64,000 nt of DNA from Cerrena zonata (GCA_038087015.1 JASBNA010000002.1:1426001-1490000), one strand, 5' to 3'; counted from the first letter of the stretch, positions 1-11,751 are shown. Translations and numbers: made by a program. Notes: generated from the letters alone by a model not told the origin.

Positions 1-588
1 AATGAGGTCAAGATAGAAGTGAACGAAGATAGGGAATAGAATTGGACGGAATTCAGGCTAAGGGACAATAAGTGAATAAAGAACATTCAAGATTACACTT
101 ATACGAACTCGGTACATGTCCAAAGATCCTTCGACCCATGATTCCAAATCTCGGTATCCCTCTTGCTTGTCGTTCGGGTCGAGAGACAGAATATCCTCTG
201 CACCTACGTCTCCAATACTAGAGACAATGTTCTGAACATTCACAGAGTTGCCCATAGACACCATGTCCGAAAGGACTTTCGTTGCATCTCGAAGCGCGTT
301 CTCCCCAGACTTCGTAGTACTCTGGGTATACACCGCAAGTTTCTTGATGAAGTCATCCGACGAAATGGTAGCAGAAGTGGAGGGTCCTGCACCGCTGGAG
401 TCCGGAGTACCGCCTTGCTCGAGGGATTCCGACAAAGCTTGTTCGGCAGCCTTGTGTCCCCTCGAGCGCAAGTATTCAAGGACTTGTCTATCAATTGCAG
501 CAGAGGCATTTTGGTCTTGAGTAACACTAGGAGCGGGTGAAGTGGCTTCAGGGGCAGGACTAGAAGCGGCGGGAGTAGCGGCGGACAT
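1..588 (-). CDS. taf5: TFIID subunit TAF5, N-terminal part (runs off left edge)
   Basis: TAF5 is a core TFIID (and often SAGA) subunit in the nucleus; its N-terminal domain dimerises and its C-terminal WD40 propeller binds histone-fold TAFs. The first exon (about 105-588) starts with an Ala/Ser/Pro-rich leader, then a LisH helix (VLEYLRSRGHKAAEQAL, about residues 36-52), then the start of the TAF5 NTD2 domain (YRDLESWVEGSLDMYR). After an intron of about 50 nt, the frame resumes at 57 and reads on to the edge as PEFRPILFPIFVHFYLDLI, which matches the family. The donor could be at 108 or 104 (both keep frame); the 108 choice gives the usual MYRPE. The WD40 half lies outside the window. Confidence 0.9.
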
Positions 589-980
589 GACAGAGATTTG
601 ATATACAATGAAATAGAGTCCTTAGTGGCAGAATAGCATTAGGCTGAGAGTGAACGTAAGAGGTCGTTCAGTAGGTGTAATGTTGTAATAGACAAGGAAG
701 CTGCAAACCAGACGCGTGCTTCGCGTTTGACGCTCATGCAACACCTTCCAAATTAGGTGAACAGCAAGTTGAAAAGCTTTGAGCGACTCCAGAGTTCAAA
801 CGTTCAAGTTCAAGTTCTAGTTCCAAGCACACCTGGTGTATTTTGCTTCTTGGTTACAGACCTTAAAAAGTGACCCTTTGAATTGACTTGGACCCTTTTT
901 TACATGATGAAGTAAGTTTCTGTCCATCGAGACTAACATACATTACGCAAGCTACTATGATACACTGGCACCGGAAACGT
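589..980. other. intergenic, TAF5 promoter and RecQ 3' flank
   Basis: This stretch lies between the TAF5 start and the RecQ stop, both on the minus strand. It contains short direct repeats of a 'gttcaagtt' kind near 800-825 and nothing that reads as a gene. Confidence 0.6.
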
Positions 981-3829
981 CTATCGTCGAGCACGCTTTG
1001 AGTAGTTACCTCGTCCTCCCCCACCTCTACCACGCCCCCGATAAGCCGAGGATGAGCCTCCACGATTATAATAGCTAGTAGAAGAGCTGCTAGTCGACTG
1101 TGTATACGATCTCTTCCTGCTCGTAGAAGCTGCAGGTACAGAAACTGCAGGCTCGGTGGCTTGGTAACCAGCTTTCTCGCACTCCACGTCGAAAGCCTGA
1201 ACCAAAGAGTTGAAGTCGTATTCGACCATGCTGCCGAATAAAGGATGATAACTTGACCACTTTCCGGCGGTAAGCCTGGGCGAGGTGACCCCAAACGCCA
1301 TTCGAGCCAAGAGTCGAGGGTCATCACGTTCAGGACATGCAGCTAGAATAGCCCTGATCTTCGCAGGGTCTGGGACAGCTTGTGCCACCGGGTTGAACTC
1401 AACTCCTGAGCCATTCTTACAGAATGTGCACTGGCCACACATACCGCCCGGAACACCCTCAGTATCATCGAAGTATTCACAGAGAGCTTGAGGTAAACCT
1501 AAAAGAGAAGAGACTCAATACAGATGTGAGAACTTCAGGTGTACACCTACAATCATCGTTGGTAGCGAATTGAATAACTTGTTGAATTTTTGCAACAGCC
1601 TCATTTTCCCTTTCCACCATTCGAACATATATCTTATCAGCTAATTCTGTAATTCCTTCTGCATCTTTTGGTAATGGATTCTTGGGGTCGAGGGCAAAGC
1701 GCTGACACAACATATTTGAGCTGTTGAACAAAAGAATATGTCATACATCGAACTCACCGCTCTGACTTGAGAAGCCTTCACTGTAATGTAACCTGAAGAG
1801 ATATTCGATACAGTAATAATAAATGACGATAGCGACTGAGCATACCTGAAAGTTCCCAGTCACTGATCTTCTTAGCGAGATCACCCCTATCCATCTTAGA
1901 ATAACTAGCAGCCATAACAACATCAATCTTGATTGTGGTTAGATATACCGAAAATAAGGATCACAGCATTGAACAGGACATACGGTATGTCCAGCAGACT
2001 TCGTCGACCAGTATTGTTTGATTGTTTTCGCTGCTGGAGTGTTGTCCGCCATAACCTTCGGCCAACCGTCGCCCCGTGGGTTAATGTCAAAGACCGAGTA
2101 ATATGGCGTGACAGCTCTGATATGGTTGTAGTCCAGTTCCAGTTGCGCATAGCAGAGGTTGAGGACATTTGACTGATATGAGGTTTAACATCATTTTTCA
2201 CGAGCCTACCGAGATACTACGCACCCGAATATCATACCTAGGAATGTACATGTTAGTTAAAGTAGTTCAACTAAAAAAAAACGGATAAGGGCTTACGTCT
2301 TCGACTGTTGATACAGATTGAAATCAATAGTTCCATCCGACGCAGGCTGTTTCATAGCGACTTCCTGGATCCAAAGTTGAATATCCTTCTTGCCACAAGT
2401 ATCACCGCGCGCGAATCCTTCTAGGATAGGAATATCTGAGGCACATAAGAACATGACACATTGAGATGGCAATCCGTCTCGCCCAGCTCTACCAACTTCC
2501 TGGCTATAGTTCTCGAGAGTTTTGGGCATGTACAAATGTACAACCTGGATAACGAATATTGAGATGGAGTCAAGCCCGTTAGGCCAGTAGATGCGGAGAC
2601 TTACTTGACGAATATTAGCTTTGTCTATTCCCATACCGAAGGCAATGGTGGCGCATACAATGCCCTTATCCGATTCCATGAACTGCGTCTGTATCCTTTC
2701 ACGTTCCTCGTTAGGCAAACCGGCATGGTATACCATAGCATCTAGTCCGTTAATCCGTAACCGAGTGGCAAGTTCTTCGGCATGTTTCTGTAAGGTAACG
2801 TAGACGATTGATGGACCGGTGCGAGCTTTGAGTAGGGGGACGATTTTATTGATTTTCTCTTCGAAGTTGTTGACGACTTCAACTTCAAATGCTAAGCTAA
2901 GAAGATATAAATATAATGAATGACGTAAGCACAAAGGTATAGAAACTCACTTTGGACGATACATAGGGGTTCGGAAGACACCCTCTGGAAATATGAAGAA
3001 ACTAGAGCAAATATCTTCTGCCACCGCTTTGGTCGCTGTAGCTGTAAGGCAGAGAACTCGTTCTACATCCATTTCATCTGCAAAACGAGCAATCTTGAGA
3101 TACTCAGGTCGAAAGCTGGCACCCCACTATATAAAATATCAGTGTATGAATGAGGTATCATACACGTATGACAAACTAACCTGGGAGATACAATGTGATT
3201 CGTCAACTGCCAGAAGCGAGATCTTAACTCGACGCATCATGTTGACGAAATTCTGAAAGAAGTTTAATATTTGGAAAAGCGGCATAGACATAGAGATATA
3301 CCTCATTGTTCAGACTACAAGATTCGTGTCACTTTAATATGCGTATTATGTCACATATAACCACTTACCGTTCAGGAGCTACATAAAGAATCTTCATGGA
3401 ACCAGAAAGAACCTCGTCTCGAATCCAAGAGATACGATCCATCGGCTGCGTACTATCAAGGTTCGCAGCCTTAACACCACGACGAACTAAGGCGTCGACT
3501 TGATCTTTCATCAAAGCAATGAGAGGAGAGATGACTAGAGTGAGACCCTGACGATGATAATTCAATCTTTGATTTTAGAAAGGCTTATTATTGAGAGTTC
3601 AAACCTCTAAACATAGTGCTGGCACTTGATATGTCAAACTTTTTCCTCCTATTGCTCTTCATGTCAGTATATGCAGCCAGTTTCACTCAAATGACTCCTT
3701 ACCGCCCGTTGGGTAAAGCACTAGTGCACTATTATCTTCTTCAATTAAACGGCGGATGACAGCTTCCTGTGAAAGTCGGAAAGAGTCGTGCCCGAATGTT
3801 TCGCGTAGTACTTGATATGCTTTATCCAT
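981..3829 (-). CDS. RecQ-family ATP-dependent DNA helicase
   Basis: This is a 3'-5' DNA helicase of the RecQ family, acting in recombination and repair in the nucleus. The gene has many short introns. The start at 3829 gives MDKAYQVLRETFGHDSFR, the usual RecQ opening (motif 0). A split Walker A follows (LYPTGG then KSLTYQVPAL), then motif Ia (VISPLIALMKDQVDAL), a motif II reading DESH instead of DEAH (about 3190-3205), WGASFRPEY, motif III (LCLTATAT), motif V (ATIAFGMGIDKANIRQV) and motif VI (QEVGRAGRDG). The C-terminal part has a Cys cluster of zinc-binding type ending MCGQCTFC, and then a Ser- and Gly/Arg-rich tail (GRGRGGGGRG). No HRDC domain is evident. I am sure of the family but not of the orthologue (BLM, WRN or RecQ5 type). 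Confidence 0.9.
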
Positions 3830-4266
3830 GATTAGAGAGGTCTAAAGTATGGTCATGAGTAAAGGGATAATGGTGGTCTGAGTGCCACATCGGACGCGAA
3901 GATTGCATGAATTGCCACAACGACTTGTTTACGCGTTGTTTGTGCAAAGCGCGCTTACGTCCTTTCCCAAAAAAGTTACCCTTACTTCCCCCCGGCAGCA
4001 CCACCATGTCACAAGCTCAAGAATCCCACAACCAAAGCGAAAAATGGGGAAAGGGAGTCTACTAATATTATACTGCGCTCTCACGTTGCTCTCATCGTGC
4101 CCATGAGGCAATATAGCCGAATCCAAAGATGCGGACTTAACACTACTAGTACAGTAATAGGAGCAGCCTAGACGTGATACACAGTCGTATAAACGCTATA
4201 TATACACATTGCTAATGTTCTCGAGAGCCTTACACTGGGTTATCTCTGCTCCATCAGTCTACTGCC
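3830..4266. other. divergent intergenic region RecQ / HNH-like gene
   Basis: This is the shared upstream region of two divergent genes. A run TATATATA at 4197-4204, about 65 nt before the ATG at 4267, could be the TATA element of the rightward gene. Overlapping frames here (3822-4126) are not protein-like. Confidence 0.5.
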
Positions 4267-4912
4267 ATGGCATATAATCCCTTTTCATCTTACCCAACTC
4301 ACTTTTGTCTTGTTTGCGGCAAGTGGGAGACAGCTGCAGATCGTCAATGTGTTATCCCTCCAGTAGAGCATCCCGTAAGCTTACATACCCCCACCTTGAC
4401 ACTAAATAACACCTTACACATGGCAGGAAGCAAAATCTGACTCCAAGGATCCTCGAAATGCTATCTTAAACCTCAGGCTATGTGACGATCATCATAGAGG
4501 TTTCGAGAACCTTGAATATTACATCCGTTACGTCCCAAGGGTAGTCAGGATCATTTGTCTTCTCTGAATTATACTAAAAGTGCATTCACAGATCTCCGAA
4601 TTCATTTTCGTCAATTTCCTGAAAAATCCCAACGACCGGCAGTACCACGGACAGGCCTTATTTCGTCTCAACGTTATCGCCTTAGGCGAACCCACATCCT
4701 CCTTGCTATCTAGCGCGTTTCTCATGCACGCGCAATGCGTTAGAGCACGTTGGCCGCAAGTTCTAGACACTCAACCTATTCATTACGGTGATGGGTTCAC
4801 TGTTGAGCAAGCATGCGCTACCATTAGGGAGTTGTATCCTAGAAACTGTCGCGTCAACCCTATAATTTCACATCCCGGAATAACGTCTCCAAATGATGTA
4901 ACGCACAAATGA
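4267..4912 (+). CDS. small HNH-like domain protein
   Basis: I assembled this gene from three exons (4267-4374, 4427-4540, 4592-4912) with clean GT..AG introns that keep frame, giving 181 residues. Exon 1 carries a Cys pair (FCLVCGKWE), exon 2 carries NAILNLRLCDDHHRGFEN followed by YYIRYVPR, and exon 3 starts ISEFIFVNF. The order Cys-x2-Cys, Asn-x2-Leu, Asp-His-His and a following beta-hairpin resembles the HNH nuclease domain found as stand-alone small proteins in agaricomycetes. A nuclease role is inference; the catalytic pattern is incomplete by eye and no partner gene suggests a target. The gene points away from RecQ and ends 134 nt before an inverted-repeat element. Confidence 0.6.
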
Positions 4913-5045
4913 ATACCAGAACTGGGGGACCAGGGCACAACGAGGTTGGCTTGTTGATGTTGTGTTGACGTAGTTGTAGTTGTCAATGCCGTAGGATGAT
5001 CTTTGTAAGAGTGTAGTCGGATTCAACTTATTGCAACCATTACTT

Positions 5046-5067
5046 TGGGGTGTCACCGCTCGTAATA
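5046..5067 (+). repeat. left terminal inverted repeat
   Basis: Twenty-two nt that are exactly the reverse complement of 5721-5742. Confidence 0.85.
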
Positions 5068-5720
5068 CTTTTCAGTAATCCGTTTGTGTATGAGTATTGG
5101 ATTGATGATTCTCTACGAAAATAGGAATTTATGTGCAATTATGTCTTGGCTATATGTTACAGAAATCTCCGAGACGAATGATAGGGTGGTTGGGTCTATG
5201 GAGAAACTTTCGGAGGATGAAGTCAAGAAATGATGAAAAGTTCAGCAATCGTAATACAATGGTCACGATCTGTCACATCGGCAGATTGAGACTCCGCTCT
5301 GCCGGAGACCAGTATTCAATTCGATGAGCGTCCTTGCACATTGCGGAGTATGAAGTGCCATCACGTTGTGCCACAATGTGGCTGAGGCTTGTCACACTCA
5401 CTTCGTCGAAACACTGACTTTAAGCATCCACAACAACATTTGAGCAGTAAAAATTACATGTGAGTAGAGCTTTATGGTAGAAAAGCTTAATGACAGTATT
5501 TGGTATTTTAATACCTTGTGGATCGGATTGAATCTAAGCATCAGTACCTCGACAAGGTGACCAGAATTCCACTATTTTGCACATTCAAAGTGTAATACTA
5601 CTTTCTTCCGCGCAAAAATTCAAATATATGTATCTCAGGTAGTCTAGAATGTGCCTCTATTTCTCCGAAGCCATCAAAGTGTTGTGTCCAGCAGAAGATC
5701 GCGAATTACGTTTGGGGGTC

Positions 5721-5742
5721 TATTACGAGCGGTGACACCCCA
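5721..5742 (-). repeat. right terminal inverted repeat
   Basis: Exact reverse complement of 5046-5067. I found no third copy of this arm elsewhere in the window. Confidence 0.85.
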
Positions 5743-6164
5743 TAGTAGTATTCTCAAAGAGACTATCCATCAAGTCGGCAGATGAAACTAAGCCCAACTC
5801 AGAGAGTGAAACAGAGCAAGCGACACACCGCACATGACAGACGATTCCAATACGACAGTTAAGACTTTATTGGGGTAACTAAAAACGCAAAGAGGAACGT
5901 CTAATTAACTGGAGAAACAAATGAAACTTACAAGAATGAATGAAAGTTGTAGGAAAGCAAGTCCGATACCTCAAACCAGAGATACTAGTACAAAAGCAAT
6001 GTTTTGCCACTATCGAATTTAGATAGATACAGATAAGCAGGGCGGCAGGGACTCGTGTGGCTACCATCACAACAAACGCGACTGGATGCGCTAACAGCAA
6101 TCAAGAGGAGCAACTGGATATAAAGAGACAGGACAAGATCGACGGCTTCAGGGGATGAGCATGT
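5743..6164. other. 3' flank of NADPH oxidase gene
   Basis: This stretch of about 420 bp lies between the inverted-repeat element and the NADPH oxidase stop codon. I see no gene in it. Confidence 0.5.
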
Positions 6165-8249
6165 TTAGAAGTGTTCCTGTAACGAAGTGTGAATAAATGG
6201 TGAGAATTGCAATCGGGATGTGCATACCTTGGCGAAGGTGAAATCAACGCTAGCACTGCTGTGTGAGACGCAAGCTTCCTTGATGGCTTTAGCGAGAACA
6301 CCGGGACCGCAGAAGTATGTCTATAATTACACGGTCAATATGGATAATAATTCAAGAATAGATGTTTTACTCACTCCGACTTTGGTCCTCAGTTGAGAGT
6401 TAGTACCAGGCAAGTATTGACCAGTTTCGATGGCTTGTTTCATGCGACCGTAGATGGCCTTCCAGTCAGGACGACCAAACATGGTACGGGTACGGAGGAG
6501 AGTCAACGGGTCGTATTCGGCACCGGCATCATTGACAGCAATGTTCCACAACATATCTTCGTTAATCTTTTGAGTAAGGTAGATGTTGATACGCAAGAAG
6601 TTGGCTAAGAGGGTTTAGTCATGTCAGTTAATTTCCGTCTTCCGTTGTCGTTAACTAAGAAAATACTCACGATCGGCCTGTGCGGCTTCAACTTCCTGGA
6701 GCAAACTCTGGAACCAACCGAAAGAGGGGGCATCACGACAGACCCAGAAGAACTCGACACGCCTGAGGGAACCAAGGTTGCCCTTCCTCTGGCGGTACCA
6801 AATGTGCTTGAGAATGGAGGCGAATGGCGTTACACCTATTTAAAACGTAGGGATTAGCCGCATGGATACGACCCATTGTGTTGGATCTACTCACCAATAC
6901 CGGCGCCAATCAAGACAGCGACCTCAACACCAAAGACATCCTCAGCAGGAGCACCGTAAGGGCCATCAATCCTAACAACGGGCAAGGGACGAGCCGTGCT
7001 TCCAGGATCGAGCTCCACGAAGTCTCCACGAGTACCATATACGTTGTCATCCTTCTCATTACCCTTCATAGCGGCTTGGGTCAACGCGGACACTACGGAT
7101 GGACCGGCGCCAACACGTTCACCAAGGCCTTGGGTCCAATCACCAACTTGACGAATGTGGACGGACACGTATGGGTCTTCCGGTGCAGATGTGATGGTGA
7201 ACTACACACGAAACACATCAAATGTGTCAACACGACATTAGCAAGGGGGGATCAAATCGAGACTCACAGGATGCCACTGCCATCCGGAGACGTCAGGAAC
7301 TTGGATGAAGAGCCATTGGCCAGCAACATACTTGAAGCTCGGCTTGACGATACGCAATTCCATGGCGCCTGAAGGATGAACGAGGACCTTGGACAAGCGA
7401 GTAGCACGACGTCCCCTGATTTCTCTGTAAACTCGTTCTCCGAAGTAGATGACACCGGGCCACATGATGAATCGCCAACTCTCGTAACCCAAACAATGCT
7501 CAGTGGAGTAGAATGGGAATGTGGGGATGTAGTCGGGGTCGGCAGAGTCACGCACGAAACAACCAGTGGCATGGGCGTAGAGACCGATCATGAAGAAGAA
7601 AGCGAGGTGATGAGTGTACCAGAAGGCCTCGAAGCATTGGTTGCGTATCTTGTGGTGGGCGGTGGTGTACATGAGGAGCATGATGAGGAGCATGAAATGC
7701 CCAGTAATACCACCAGCTTGGGTATAATGAATATCAAGGGCGATTAGAGGGCGGACCTCTGCTGGTTGTTAGGGCCATGAAATGTTAGAAGAGGAATGGA
7801 ATACGCACGAGTACGCTCGACGTTAAAGAAGTTGACATAATGAGCAGTCGTGTGAACCATCGCCCAGAAAGCCATCGAGTATGCGACCTGTCTGTGGAAC
7901 CAGATGTTCTCGTCGGCTGGGAAGAGCCATGCCAGGCGGGGACGAATAATCCGGATGATGTTACGAAGCATGGGGAGGAGAATCAAACCGCCATCGTATG
8001 CAAGAACGAGACCAGCTCCACGAGAAGTCCACACAGACCATGTTAAACCGTTCAGTGCACTCAGTTTCTTGTTAGTTTCCTGTTCCAATTTATTAGCTAT
8101 TTGTGCGAGTAGAGAGGGAAGCGACCAAGGCGACTAACCTGACTGTGCCATCCATAAGCGAACCAAAAAATATGAGAGCCATAGAAGAGAATGTTGAAAA
8201 TGAGACGTCGAGGAGTCAAGAGCTCGCGATGGAACCAGCTTTCGCCCAT
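6165..8249 (-). CDS. noxA: NADPH oxidase, NoxA type
   Basis: This membrane flavocytochrome moves electrons from NADPH through FAD and two haems to O2, making superoxide; in fungi NoxA controls hyphal differentiation and fruiting. The start at 8249 (MGESWFHRELLTPRR) is followed by a first membrane helix. Next come the haem helices (HRQVAYSMAFWAMVHTTAHY and HHLAFFFMIGLYAHATG), the FAD-binding HPVSLT motif, the NADPH-binding stretch VLIGAGIGVTPF, FFWVCRD, TYFCGPG, and a terminal FAKEHF whose last three codons sit on a separate exon. There is no N-terminal EF-hand extension, so it is NoxA/B type rather than NoxC; the close match in the helix-4/5 loop favours NoxA. The gene has about nine exons and looks intact. 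Confidence 0.92.
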
Positions 8250-8872
8250 GTTTACTGAAATTAGAGACCGGAAAAGCTTCTATGAGCTAGAATATCACTG
8301 CAGAAAGAGCGACGTCCGGGTCCGGCCAGACAAAGGAACGAGGGTAAAGAAAGAAAGGACAAGAGAAAGGACGAGGGGAGAAAGGCGGATCCACAGAGGG
8401 AGGTGTTGGTAGATAACAGGGACAGAGGACAGGCAACAACAGTAGTAGTGATGGGAGCGCCCATTCCGCCACCTGCAAAAATAGATCGCGGTGTCCATGG
8501 CAATTTGTCAGGGCCAGTCCCAGAATGTCCTCCGCTTGTCTCGAATCGTCAGTGAACATGCCAATCGACCTCTGGGAATGCTGCCATTGTCTATTGTGTC
8601 CGCGAAGACTGTTGTATTGACCGACTGTTATCAACCTGAACTACTCGTACATGTCCCCCCTACTTCCCCAAACAGAACAGCATTTCAAACTTCTCACCCA
8701 CCAAACTCCTACATCATGATACTGACAGATAGTATGCTAGAGACCCTGCGTTTGCTGTACATGTATTCGGCGTCGCAACCGCTCTCACCAGCGTCCCCTC
8801 TTCCAAATCCTCCGCCAACATCCAGAATGTGATCAATGCCAAGCAACACATATGTACCTGCCGTCCCACACA
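8250..8872. other. intergenic, noxA promoter and mad2 3' flank
   Basis: This is the upstream region of noxA. On the + strand it holds an A/G-rich run around 8330-8400, which is pyrimidine-rich on the noxA strand and typical of a basidiomycete 5' leader. The 113-residue frame at 8491-8832 (+) has no recognisable features. Confidence 0.5.
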
Positions 8873-9732
8873 TTACCCTTCATAGCGATAGGCGACCATC
8901 GCCTCGATCCGATGCACATCTGTGCTAAAGCTCCGAAGCTTCACCTGCTGGCTCTTACTTGCTTCGATCGCAAGCGGGTCCGTATCAACCCACTCGTCTG
9001 CGGGGATGTCGGCTGACTCGGAGGTATAGGCCAAGATATTGAACACGGTCGGTTCGTCAATTACAGGTAGGAAGGTTACGGTCGAAACGATCTGCTTGAG
9101 AATATTCCGGATTTCTGCTTGGATCTCAGACTCCGGCTTCGCAGGTGCCCTGTTATATAATAAGCATTTCAAATCAGAAAAGTGATAGAGGTTATGGAGC
9201 CGACCCATACTTACGGTTCTGAGCTATCAGACGACGGTGGGTCGACCAGGTTGATGTCGAATACCCATCGCTCCAACGTTACCCGAGAATCTTTTGCTAT
9301 GATAGCGAGGACCAACTGCGTTATCGAGCCTGTCAAAAACCACTCTGTCGGGAAACATCAGCATCATTGCGTTCTACATTGCCCTTTGATGACTTACTGT
9401 TGACTTGTTTTAAAATTCTGGTGGTTACAGTCAATGAAATGCCATCTCTAGGTAAATCTGCGTGCACTTACTTTTCGAGGTAGTTCTCAAGTGATAGGTC
9501 TTGGGTGACCAAGACGGTCTGACCATATTTCTTTACCATATGGAAGTCATCAGCAGGGTATACACCCCTTTGGAATAGAATACTGTAAGGGTTGCCATTC
9601 AGAGTGCAGATCAGAACATATATACGACATGACGGACGTATTAGCGGCATATTTGAAGAACTCTGTAACGAGATTTGTAGAACCCTTGAGAGTAATTGCC
9701 TGTCTCGTGGGAGCTTGTTTTGTGGGAGCCAT
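8873..9732 (-). CDS. mad2: Mad2 spindle assembly checkpoint protein (HORMA domain)
   Basis: Mad2 binds Mad1 and Cdc20 at unattached kinetochores and blocks the anaphase-promoting complex. The start at 9732 gives MAPTKQAPTRQAITLKGSTN. The first intron falls after AANT, and the frame resumes ILFQRGVYPADDF, then YGQTVLVTQDLSLENYLEK, the highly conserved HORMA core. The middle exons read on to APAKPESEIQAEIRNILKQI, VTFLPVIDEPTVFNILAY and a C-terminal MVAYRYEG, which corresponds to the mobile safety-belt region. Size and all conserved blocks fit an intact Mad2. Its upstream neighbour on the same strand is the RNase III gene, about 550 bp away. Confidence 0.93.
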
Positions 9733-10286
9733 CGGAGGTCGTTAATAGTGCGTGAGCAGAAGAACGGGATGCAAGAAACAAGATGAAAGACAAGATGAAC
9801 GTTCCTTGAATTGAGGAGTCGCGTCGCGTGTGGTTCGTCCGCCTGCCTCGCGTCTTACACGTGACTTCCTTTTCAAATTTACTGCCCTTCTGGCTTCTTG
9901 CAGTTTACAACCTGACGACGAGATAGACGATGCCTTAAACCAAAAGTAGTTCGGGAAACTTCATTTTGTTGAGCAGATATAGTTATGTATGTACTTTCTG
10001 CTAGTTATTCGCAATCAAATGGTAGAATGGGAGGATAAAAATGTTATGGCATAGGAAGATGGTTGCATGTTGCAGGCTGCATAATTCATAGGGCATGTGT
10101 GGTACAAAACGGAAGCCACGGAACAGTCACGAAACAAGAAAAAAAGAGACTGATAGATATGCACTAAGTTAAGAAACAGATCGAGTCCAATCACAAATCC
10201 AGAAGTCATCACAATCTAAGAAAAGAACGGCTAGGTGTTTGCAAACCCAAGAAGCATCAACCAGAAGTACCAAAGCCAGGTGTACC
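9733..10286. other. intergenic, mad2 promoter and RNase III gene 3' flank
   Basis: About 550 bp with no supported gene. Two short minus frames (10015-10212 and 10169-10438) look like read-through of untranslated sequence. Confidence 0.5.
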
Positions 10287-11751
10287 CTACGAGCATGGAG
10301 ACGGGCAACGAGAGAGTAGCGTAAAAGCGACGGGAGGAAAGAGGTCCCTGCTTGTAACGGCCTTGCCAGTGGTAGGGAGAAGAGTAGTTTCCACCTCTTG
10401 TTCGCTGTCTGGCTCGTCGTCAGAGATCTCCATGTCACTTAGCATAGAAACCAGAGAGGTAGCTGCAAGTAGACCATGACCGCACTTGTTTGAGCGCATG
10501 ACGTCATATTCCGTTTGAGCCACAGGTTCAGGGCTAGGTGCAGCAGATCTCATCTTCCGAGCGTGCAAACGATATACGACAGGCTTGTCTTCGTCAAAGG
10601 TTAAGTCAATGATAAGTTTCCCAGAGGTGGACGGGAAGAGGCCACCGTCGACCAGAGTTTTATCACAGTCAGGGTCGGAGGGTGAAGTGGGGGGAGTAGG
10701 CAATCGTGAGGAAAGAGGAGTAGCCATCATCGATATAAGGGCAGGGGGTTTGGAAGATTTCTTGGGCGATTTGGTGGGCATGTTACGAGGTCTGTTCGGA
10801 GTGGTAGGATTCTTGAGTTCTTCCTTAATGGCTGCTCGAGCCGCTAATTTCGCTCGGCGTGGTTGTAGTGGTCTGACGATCTGAGGAGGTTTACGGGAGA
10901 TTTGCTTTGCCTTGACAGATTTGGAGATTTCCACCTCATGGAGCCAACGAGCAACATTGGCAGTATCCAGCGTTGGGTGGGCAGTTTTCCTCATAGGCGT
11001 TGGAGAACGAGCGCGAATGGAGGGGGCATACACAGACTTGCGTTTGGTCACCTCATTAGATGGTCTGTAAGGGAGGGACGAGTGGAGTCTCCTTGCACGG
11101 ACTAGATCGTGACTTTAAAGAGGTTGGTATCTAGAATGCTACAGAAAATAATGTCAGACTTACTAGGCTTCAACTGCAACGTATAATAAGGGGCTGAATG
11201 TGTATTCCACCCAACTATCGAGATGTTCGAAACCCTTCTCTTGATAGTAGGCACCTATGATAGCTTCAAAGAGATCCGCAGTACGTTTGACCTCGAAGCG
11301 GTCTTTCTTAAGAGGACCGTAAGTACCAAAAGTATGTTTCTTGAGTTCGTACGAGACATCTGCAGGTAATGAAGAGTAAATGTCAGAGGCCTCAGCAATC
11401 TTGCAGAATGTCATATTGGACCAGAGAGCCCCGCAGCATTTCTTAAGCGACGTGAAGGAAACCAGTGTGAGTAAGGGAAATGGTGACAGGAATTGTTTTA
11501 GGTCTCACACTATACAGATCAGGAGTTCCCCGCGGAGCATATGTGTGAATCAGACGACCAAGTGAAGCGTGTATGATAGAGTCTCCCAAGAATTCCAAGC
11601 GGTCGTTTGCAGACGCCGCATCTGGTGTCTGTCCATCCAGATTGAGGACACGAAGAAAGCCCATGTAGGAGAGCAAGGGCAGTGTTATCCTCTGTCTGCT
11701 ACGACAAACGGCGTCGTTGACGGCTCGTTGGATGTGATGGTGAAGAGACAT
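10287..11751 (-). CDS. RNase III-domain protein with long basic/disordered tail
   Basis: The N-terminal half is a single RNase III domain, which cleaves double-stranded RNA in active members. It has the signature DRLEFLGDSII (about residues 48-58) and, after an intron, ADLFEAIIGAYY; the metal-binding Glu/Asp of LEFLGD and the Asp/Glu of DLFEA are both present, so it may be catalytic. No double-stranded RNA-binding domain follows. An open frame then runs about 260 codons from 11115 to 10287 without an ATG near its beginning, rich in Arg, Lys, Pro and Ser, with acidic patches. A phase-2 intron ending near 11116 with an AAAG acceptor would fuse it in frame to the RNase III exon. If that splice is not used, the first product ends about a dozen codons past the domain and the tail would be a separate gene. 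I favour the fusion. An organellar ribosomal-protein-like role is also possible. Confidence 0.7.

Larger units (their letters stand above)
5046..5742. mobile_element. MITE-like element with 22-bp terminal inverted repeats
   Basis: The segment is bounded by perfect 22-nt inverted repeats at 5046-5067 and 5721-5742; the left arm begins TGGGGTGTCACCGCTCGTAA. The interior of about 650 bp is A+T-rich and has no convincing coding frame (the longest is 64 residues and is not protein-like). This is the architecture of a non-autonomous DNA transposon. I could not identify a clear target-site duplication: the flanks (cattacttt on the left, atagtagta on the right) do not match, so the copy may be old. 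The superfamily is not assigned. Confidence 0.6.

Noticed and set aside
7376..7747. 123-codon plus-strand frame
   Set aside because: It is the antisense shadow of the noxA haem/FAD exon, whose sense translation is unmistakable.
8491..8832. 113-codon plus-strand frame between noxA and mad2
   Set aside because: No family features, no splice partners, and it lies in the noxA upstream region.
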